DNA from: Planctomycetota bacterium
GTDB lineage: Bacteria > Planctomycetota > Planctomycetia > Pirellulales > Pirellulaceae
Assembly: GCA_024277285.1 (NCBI GenBank)
Contig: JAJRVM010000291.1
Span: forward strand, 1-57,392
Length of the DNA: 57,392 bases
Reading direction: 5' to 3'
The notes beneath the pieces were generated by a model. The model was not told where the DNA came from. It made no database searches and saw only the letters and a list, made by a program, of their open reading frames with translations. Made by a program: the position numbers and the translations under genes. Shown piece after piece: positions 52,282 through 57,392 of the stretch (within the stretch, counting starts at the first letter, position 1; each line of letters opens with the position of its first letter).

Positions 52282-54258
52282 ATGAAATTCGATCGATTTG
52301 TTCGTCCTCGTTGGCTCTTTCTCGTGGCCGCATTGGCCTACGGACTGTTTCTTGGCGTGCAGTTGGGGCGGTCGTATTTCGGGGCTAAGCACGACGTCGA
52401 TCGTATTCGTCATATCGTGGCCTCCGAAGAACTGATTCTGGCGCTAAGTGACAATCTCCAAAAGCTCTCACTGAGTGTTCAGAATCTGGCCTTTCCCGAC
52501 GAAGTCGCCGTCGAAGTGTTTTCCGAGCGGATTTCGGTCATCGATGTCAAGGCCGAGAGCCCGTTGCTCGAGGAAGTCAGCTCGCAACCGTCAGCCGAGC
52601 CATTGGCGACATCAGCATCATGGAGTCTGTCGTTGCCGGCCGATGTAGCCCGCGACGAACTGCAGCTCTGGCAAGATGTCTTCGACCGCGTCTCGTACTT
52701 TGAACATGCCAAGTTCTATATCGTGGACGGACACTTCACCGATGACGCACTTACGGAGTTCGTGACGCACGTCGGCTTCAAGGCGCTCGCCAAACTTCGG
52801 TCCGGCAACTGGTCCGGCATCCAAGTCAAACAACAAGTCGTCTGGCGGCGAGTCGCTGCGGGACAAGACGCTGAATGGCAGATCGTTCGCTGGGACTTGA
52901 ACGACATCAAGACCTCCGAAAAGCCGGTCCTATTGTTCCGAGAAGTGTTGGACGCGGCGTTACCCTCACACGCGGAGCTCGCGCGGGCTCGCGTATCAAC
53001 TCACGAGCAGGCGGTCATCGATTTCTACAAGAACGGTGGAAAACGTCTCCCGTGGCGGTACTTCACACCGATCTCCGCCAATCAACGACCCGGCATCTCG
53101 GTCGTTGATGTTGATCAAGACGGACTGGACGATCTGTATGTCGCCGTTCGCCGGGGACCGAACCAGCTATTTCGAAACCGGGGCAATGGCACGTTCGAGG
53201 AAGTGGCCACCGAGTGGGGCGTCGATATTCGCGACCACAACAGTTGCAGTATCTTCGCGGACTTCGACAACGATGGGGACCCCGACTTGATGTTGGGACG
53301 CTCGTTTCAGCGATCGATGTACTTCGAAAACACCGGCCGCCGATTCGTTCGGCGCACCGTGTCGGATTCCACAGAAACGATGCCGTATCTGGTCGTTTCG
53401 ATGTCCGCTGCCGACTACAACCGAGATGGTTTGCTGGACGTCTACTTTTGCACCTATCGCCCGGCGGTCCTCGAGTCGATCATCTCCGACGAACAGTCTG
53501 ATCAAGATTTGCAAGCGGACACGGTGGACGTCGAGGAATCGGGACTGGATGGAATTGCACACCAAGCCAAACAGTGGCCCGAAGAGTTTTTGACCACCGA
53601 TCACGCTCGCATATTCAATCGACAAGCTTCCAAGTCAAAGGGCCGGGAGGGCGGCTCCGCAAAGATCCTGGATCAGATCGGTCCCCCGAATATTCTGTTG
53701 GTGAACCGCGGCGGTGGACGATTTGAAATCGCGCCGGAAAGCGATCAACTGGCTATTTGGCGTAACACTTTGCAAGCAACGTGGGCCGATTTCGATGAAG
53801 ACGGAGATCCTGATCTGTATGTCGCCAATGACTGGGCTCGAGATAACCTGTACCGTAATGACGGCGACGGTGGGTTTACCGACCTGACGGAAGAGATGGG
53901 AACGACGGAATTCGGATTTGGTATGGGAGTCACGTGGGGAGACTACGATCGTGACGGGATGCAGGACATCTATGTTTCCAATATGTTCAGCAAAGCCGGC
54001 CGACGAATCACGGCTCAGATCAAAGAACTCAATCCGTACTACAATCGATCCGTCGATGGCAATTATCTCTATCGCCAAACTCCGGAAGGTTTTCGCCTGG
54101 TGTCAGGCCTCCAACCACCTAAGATCCCGGTTGCGGAGGCCGGTTGGTCATGGGGCGGGCAGTTCGCCGACTTCGACAACGATGGCTTTCTGGACCTTTA
54201 CGCTCTCAGCGGTTACTTCAGTGCGCCCGAACAATTCGCCAGTAACGTCGATTTGTGA
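52282..54258 (+). CDS. CRTAC1/FG-GAP propeller protein, N-terminal part up to in-frame UGA
   Basis: A 658-residue segment with a membrane anchor near residues 10-27, a region of about 240 residues without clear motif, and then FG-GAP-type calcium loops (VVDVDQDGLDDLYV, FADFDNDGDPDLML, AADYNRDGLLDVYF, WADFDEDGDPDLYVAND, WGDYDRDGMQDIYV, FADFDNDGFLDLYALSG). The frame meets UGA at 54256-54258 and continues open in the same frame to 55473, where the propeller goes on. The two halves therefore look like one protein, and the UGA is either selenocysteine, a mutation or an error. A role as an extracellular/periplasmic calcium-binding protein is inferred from the family. Confidence 0.85.
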   Translation: MKFDRFVRPRWLFLVAALAYGLFLGVQLGRSYFGAKHDVDRIRHIVASEELILALSDNLQKLSLSVQNLAFPDEVAVEVFSERISVIDVKAESPLLEEVSSQPSAEPLATSASWSLSLPADVARDELQLWQDVFDRVSYFEHAKFYIVDGHFTDDALTEFVTHVGFKALAKLRSGNWSGIQVKQQVVWRRVAAGQDAEWQIVRWDLNDIKTSEKPVLLFREVLDAALPSHAELARARVSTHEQAVIDFYKNGGKRLPWRYFTPISANQRPGISVVDVDQDGLDDLYVAVRRGPNQLFRNRGNGTFEEVATEWGVDIRDHNSCSIFADFDNDGDPDLMLGRSFQRSMYFENTGRRFVRRTVSDSTETMPYLVVSMSAADYNRDGLLDVYFCTYRPAVLESIISDEQSDQDLQADTVDVEESGLDGIAHQAKQWPEEFLTTDHARIFNRQASKSKGREGGSAKILDQIGPPNILLVNRGGGRFEIAPESDQLAIWRNTLQATWADFDEDGDPDLYVANDWARDNLYRNDGDGGFTDLTEEMGTTEFGFGMGVTWGDYDRDGMQDIYVSNMFSKAGRRITAQIKELNPYYNRSVDGNYLYRQTPEGFRLVSGLQPPKIPVAEAGWSWGGQFADFDNDGFLDLYALSGYFSAPEQFASNVDL

Positions 54259-54285
54259 AGCAACCTTTGGCGTACGTTCGTGCGC
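54256..54285 (+). promoter_or_regulatory. In-frame UGA with SECIS-like hairpin (candidate recoding site)
   Basis: UGA at 54256-54258 interrupts an otherwise open frame. Just after it, 54270-54275 (gcgtac) pairs with 54280-54285 (gtgcgc) as a 6-bp stem with one G-U pair, and the loop is GUUC at 54276-54279. The loop sits about 18 nt past UGA, within the spacing of bacterial SECIS elements. A 6-bp hairpin can occur by chance, so this is only a candidate. Confidence 0.3.
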
Positions 54286-55473
54286 ACCGATAACAACGTG
54301 TCAAAACTCTCGTTCCGCCACTCGGGCCAGTGGCGAACCGACCCGTTCGCCGGCGTGAAAGTCCCCGAAATCGATCGGCGGCTGGAGGGGGTTGAGGTGG
54401 TGGACGGTCGACTGGTCGTGCATTCGTTAAGCGGACACGAACGAAACCACCTGTTCATGAACCGGTCGGGAAAAACGTTCGAAGACGTGTCACTCGTCTC
54501 CGGACTCGACAATCCAGCCGACAGCCGCGGATTCGTAACGCTTGATTACGATCGCGATGGCCGCCTTGACGTCGCACTCGTCAATGCAAATCGGCCACTG
54601 CTGAATCTGTATCGCAACCAATCTGGACAAGCCGCCAAACGCGATGTGCAAAATCAGTTTATCGCCATCCGATTCGTCGGCGCAAATCATACGGCTCAGG
54701 GAAGTCAGCAAGCGTGTCGTGATGGATATGGTGCGATGGTCCAAGTCACCGTCGCCGGGGCCAAACTGATGCGCGAACATCGCTGCGGCGAAGGGTACGG
54801 TGCTCAAAACAGTGCGACAATGATCGTCGGAATGGGCGGTTCGGACGTGGCCGAACAACTTCACGTGCGATGGCCATCCGGAACGACAGCCGAGCTAACG
54901 CAGGTTGCCGCCGGATCGCTCGTCACCGCCTTCGAAGATGCGCAGCAAGCTGACAGCGGCACGCACTTTGATGTTCAACCCTATGCCACGCCCATCAAAC
55001 TTCCGCGACCGCTCACCGCAAACACGAGCCGCGACACTCGACGAGTTGATCTGTCGACCGCCCCGTCTCTGCCCACCGACGCGAAACCAGAGCCCCGCAT
55101 GAAGGTCTACGTGACCATGGCCACTTGGTGCACGGCGTGTATCGATCACATGCCACACCTGCGACGAATCACGGCTTCAATGGATGATCGCCAAGTCGAA
55201 TTGATTGGCGTCCCGGTCGATCCCGACGACAGTCCCGATAAGCTGGCCGCGTACCGTGACGAAATCGATCCACCCTATCGACTGATCGTCCAACTGACTC
55301 CCGCCCAGCGCGAACAAGTTGACGTGGCGCTAGCGACGATTCAGCCGCCCGACGCAATCCCCGCCACAATCGTCACCGACGGCGACGGGCGAATCCTCTA
55401 CGCGACGGCCGGAGCCCCTACGATTTCGGAACTCCGAAAGCTGCTTCTTGCCGTACGCCAAGGCCAACCGTAG
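54280..55473 (+). CDS. CRTAC1/ASPIC-UnbV protein C-terminal part fused to thioredoxin-like domain
   Basis: Same frame as the gene ending at 54258; codons 54259-54279 join them without another stop. It continues the FG-GAP propeller (RNHLFMNRSGKTFEDVS, LDYDRDGRLDVALVN), then an ASPIC/UnbV domain (HRCGEGYGAQNSATMIVGMG, LHVRWPSGTTAEL), then a TlpA-type thioredoxin domain with a CxxC site (MATWCTACIDHMPH). A propeller-ASPIC-thioredoxin fusion is unusual. If UGA is read as selenocysteine the whole protein is about 1,060 residues. A GTG at 54280 is the first in-frame start but has no ribosome site, which argues against separate translation. Confidence 0.8.
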   Translation: MRTDNNVSKLSFRHSGQWRTDPFAGVKVPEIDRRLEGVEVVDGRLVVHSLSGHERNHLFMNRSGKTFEDVSLVSGLDNPADSRGFVTLDYDRDGRLDVALVNANRPLLNLYRNQSGQAAKRDVQNQFIAIRFVGANHTAQGSQQACRDGYGAMVQVTVAGAKLMREHRCGEGYGAQNSATMIVGMGGSDVAEQLHVRWPSGTTAELTQVAAGSLVTAFEDAQQADSGTHFDVQPYATPIKLPRPLTANTSRDTRRVDLSTAPSLPTDAKPEPRMKVYVTMATWCTACIDHMPHLRRITASMDDRQVELIGVPVDPDDSPDKLAAYRDEIDPPYRLIVQLTPAQREQVDVALATIQPPDAIPATIVTDGDGRILYATAGAPTISELRKLLLAVRQGQP

Positions 55474-55837
55474 CAACTGAAACGTCGGCTAGTGCCAGTG
55501 AGAAACGGGGACTGCAGCTGAAAGCCATAGTCATGTACAGGCACGTTAACATCGCCGACACCGAAACTCAAAATCTCTCGATTCCTCTAAGTTACCTAGT
55601 TGACTTCACCTGCGCAGTACTTACGCTGGAGGGCGCTACGTGGGGTGCTAGACGAGACGCGGGGCGGCGGACGGATCACCAGTACACCGAGGTAACGCTG
55701 CTGACGAACCCAAAGAGTGATAACACTTCTCACTCGGCACCGGTGCCGAGTGAGAAGCGTTGTTACTTTTTTGTGGGAGTGGGAAACTTTCAATCCTTTC
55801 TTATCAGGCTTGATTTGGTACCTGTGGGAGCTGCGCT
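55474..55837. other. Intergenic region holding a long palindrome
   Basis: About 360 bp without a supported gene. It contains the palindrome with T-run described separately, and nothing else I recognise. The two ORFs that cross it read through the palindrome and have no SD site. Confidence 0.6.
55717..55772 (+). terminator. Long palindrome with T-run, probable rho-independent terminator
   Basis: Positions 55717-55766 form a 25-bp hairpin around ggcaccggtgcc with two G-U pairs and one A-C mismatch in RNA, followed by six T at 55767-55772. It could end transcription of the CRTAC1 gene or attenuate the PEP-CTERM gene 66 bp downstream. It is longer than a typical terminator and may be a mobile palindromic repeat. 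Confidence 0.65.
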
Positions 55838-56578
55838 ATGAAAATGATTCGTTGGATGATGACGGCAGGCCCTGTTTTGGCCCTGTTGGTGTGCGTGAAT
55901 GTCGCGTCGGCCCAGTGGTCGACCGAGTGGGCCATAGGTGCTCCGGGACGCGGGTGGCCGCAAGACCAAGGCCCAGTCTTTTACGTTCAGGAAGCGGGCG
56001 AAAACGATCCGCCTGGTGATCCGAATAGCCCCGCCGAGAACCAACAGGCGGATGATGATTACTACTTTGAGGGAACGTATCCCGATCCGATCGGTGCCGT
56101 TGGGGACGACGAAATCGCCGTCGAGCGCGCGTTTGCGGGCACGGATAACAACCTACGATTTCACTTTAATCTGGCCGACACCCTGAATCCGGGCGACAAG
56201 TTTCGCTTTTCGTTTGAGGCGAACAATCTGGACGAGCGTGCTGACAACGCGAACCCGCGTTACGGTATCCAGATCTTGGTCAACGACAACGTGGTAATGT
56301 CCGAAATGGTCATCAGTCCGGCCGAGTTGAATACGGTGTTTACGACTCCTGAATTCAGCGCCGAGAGTGTCGGCCTTGTCGGCGGCGCGGGCATTGACAA
56401 TGTCTTGACGGTTCAGGGCATCAACTATAGTGGCGACGGTGGTGGAAATTGGATGGGTATTGACTACCAAGAATTGGAAGTCATGCCGGTGCCGGAGCCA
56501 GGCACACTCGGCATGATGATGGCCGGCTTGTTTTGGGCAGTCCCAATCATCCTTACCGAACGAGGCAAGCGAAAGTAA
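55838..56578 (+). CDS. PEP-CTERM sorted protein
   Basis: A 246-residue secreted protein. A signal peptide (residues about 1-25, ending near VASAQ) precedes a beta-rich middle. The C-terminus has the PEP-CTERM signal: a VPEP motif near residue 218, a hydrophobic helix (GTLGMMMAGLFWAVPIIL) and a basic end (RGKRK). An exosortase, usually chromosomal and not seen here, should cleave and anchor it. Such proteins commonly associate with exopolysaccharide, and a polysaccharide locus lies in this window. The function of the middle part is unknown. Confidence 0.88.
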   Translation: MKMIRWMMTAGPVLALLVCVNVASAQWSTEWAIGAPGRGWPQDQGPVFYVQEAGENDPPGDPNSPAENQQADDDYYFEGTYPDPIGAVGDDEIAVERAFAGTDNNLRFHFNLADTLNPGDKFRFSFEANNLDERADNANPRYGIQILVNDNVVMSEMVISPAELNTVFTTPEFSAESVGLVGGAGIDNVLTVQGINYSGDGGGNWMGIDYQELEVMPVPEPGTLGMMMAGLFWAVPIILTERGKRK

Positions 56579-56614
56579 CCTGATCGGTTCACCTCGACCA
56601 GCTCGATCCGAGAG

Positions 56615-56651
56615 CGGCATTCACAGCAAGTGCGGGTGCCGTTTTTTTTTT
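56615..56651 (+). terminator. Probable rho-independent terminator after PEP-CTERM gene
   Basis: A short hairpin with stem cggca (56615-56619) and tgccg (56637-56641) is followed by ten T (56642-56651). It ends the PEP-CTERM transcript. Confidence 0.6.
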
Positions 56652-57392
56652 GAAACGGCATGATCGCAGTTCGTAGCTGGATTCGCAAGAATTCAGAGGG
56701 CATGTGGCATGATGCCAATCGTGTTCGGCACGAAAGGTGCGGGACCGAAGTCGTGCGGCCAAGGCGCTCTCCTCCCACACGCCTCGTCTCGTCGTTCCTC
56801 CCCTCGGGTCATGCCGGCTGAACGGGTCCGCTTCAGGTCCGGACGACCGTTTTAGCGCGGGCCGGTGGTGCCAACCGCTCGTGCAACGCCGGCCCGGAGA
56901 CGCAACGCCGGCCCGGAGGGCCGATACCACCCGAGCCGGGTGCCGTAAGGCCCCGGATAACATGCGCCGAATCGCCAGGTCCGAAGGACCGACACACCAC
57001 CCGAGCCGGGTGCCGTGAGGCCCCGGAGGACGCCGTGCGAGACGGCAAGTCCCGGGGCGACCCATGGTCAGTCTCAGGTCAAGGCGTTGTGAATAGGTGC
57101 TCGGCGTTTTGCGTCTTCCTACGGTGTCGCTCCTCCGGAGCTGATCGGGTGTATCCAGCCCACACGGTGCCTCACGGCACCGGCTCGGGCTGTTTCGGCC
57201 GATGCACAACCAAGCCCAACGAACAAACACAACCAAGCCCAACGAACGAGGACCGGCCGAACCCATGCCGAACGGAGAATACCCCTTCTCGCACCTTTGG
57301 TGCAGAACACGATTGGCATGATGCCGACGCGAGTGAATTCTTGCGAATCCAGCTACTGACTGCGAATCCAGCAACGTGAACGGTGATATTGC
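56652..57392. repeat. Gene-free repeat-rich region with inverted and direct repeats
   Basis: A 740-bp tract with no supported ORF. Inverted arms lie at 56673-56741 and 57291-57356, the outer 23 nt identical (56673-56695 against 57334-57356), with a second matched block of 21 nt. Inside are a 19-bp direct repeat (gcaacgccggcccggag, 56882-56919), a 32-bp unit containing cacccgagccgggtg copied at 56926-56957 and 56996-57027, and a 20-bp direct repeat at 57205-57224 and 57228-57247. The long minus-strand ORF across it reads through these repeats. It looks like a nested repeat or MITE-like element. Confidence 0.7.

Noticed and set aside
52282..55473. Two independent genes separated by a normal stop
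   Set aside because: The frame is open on both sides of one UGA, the domains continue across it and the downstream start has no ribosome site, so one interrupted or recoded protein is preferred.
55533..55841. 102-codon ORF overlapping the palindrome
   Set aside because: It reads through the hairpin and ends inside the PEP-CTERM start; no motif.
56882..57027. CRISPR array
   Set aside because: Only two copies of each unit, no uniform spacers and no cas genes.
56589..57374. 261-codon minus-strand ORF
   Set aside because: It reads through the inverted and tandem repeats, gives Arg/Pro-rich low-complexity protein and has no ribosome site or domain.

Overview
The window reads like a piece of a planctomycete chromosome, Pirellula/Rhodopirellula-like. 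This is an inference from gene content: CRTAC1/ASPIC-UnbV proteins, a PEP-CTERM protein, an FGE-like sulfatase-factor domain protein, PQQ-type propellers, many c-type cytochromes, and intergenic repeats. No rRNA, tRNA, phage or transposase gene was seen. Coding is dense, with many 4-nt or TAATG overlaps between genes, and long stretches run on one strand.

Layout. (1) 78-6082, minus: cytochrome c maturation operon ccmE-F-A-B-C-D plus a membrane protein, with an unusual CxxxY CcmE and no ccmH. (2) 6527-7811: a tetraheme cytochrome, divergent from ccmE, then a small P-loop kinase-like gene. (3) 8062-12323, plus: propeller protein, ATP-grasp ligase and PLP decarboxylase, a possible small-molecule pathway. 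A methyltransferase/glycosyltransferase pair (12402-14257, minus) faces it. (4) 14394-17210, plus: a parallel beta-helix protein and an FGE-like protein. (5) 17213-23307, minus: five-gene respiratory operon with two tandem copies of (membrane-anchored PQQ-dehydrogenase-like propeller + diheme cytochrome) and one PQQ-like propeller. (6) 24159-27318, plus: GTP cyclohydrolase II, RibD-C reductase and an unknown 500-residue protein, translationally coupled in part. (7) 27383-39151, plus: extracellular polysaccharide locus with two sulfotransferases, a Wzc-like copolymerase/kinase, a WbaP-like initiating transferase, two glycosyltransferases, a Wzy-like polymerase, a Gfo/Idh oxidoreductase and a sugar epimerase. 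(8) 39313-46802: PqqD, a tiny Tat-exported Pro/Arg-rich peptide, an HPr-kinase-like protein, Wza and a lipoprotein on the other strand, a HAD phosphatase, a nucleotidyltransferase and an ABC exporter. (9) 46786-50919, minus: a 14-heme cytochrome lipoprotein and an outer-membrane barrel, which look like a porin-cytochrome electron conduit. (10) 51217-56578: an unrecognised protein, a CRTAC1-thioredoxin fusion interrupted by one in-frame UGA, and a PEP-CTERM protein. (11) 56579-57392: gene-free, repeat-rich DNA.

The parts fit together as follows. The Ccm system supplies haem attachment for at least 22 CXXCH haem sites encoded here (4 + 14 + 2 + 2). Those cytochromes serve PQQ-type oxidation and probably outer-membrane electron transfer. 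The second half of the window builds and exports a probably sulfated polysaccharide and contains a PqqD/HprK-type peptide-modification candidate.

Points most worth a second look: the UGA at 54256-54258 with a SECIS-like hairpin, the 14-haem porin-cytochrome pair, the PqqD/Tat-peptide/HprK-like/nucleotidyltransferase group, the GCHII/RibD-C/unknown operon, the System I*-like CcmE, and palindromes and short tandem duplications that lie inside genes.
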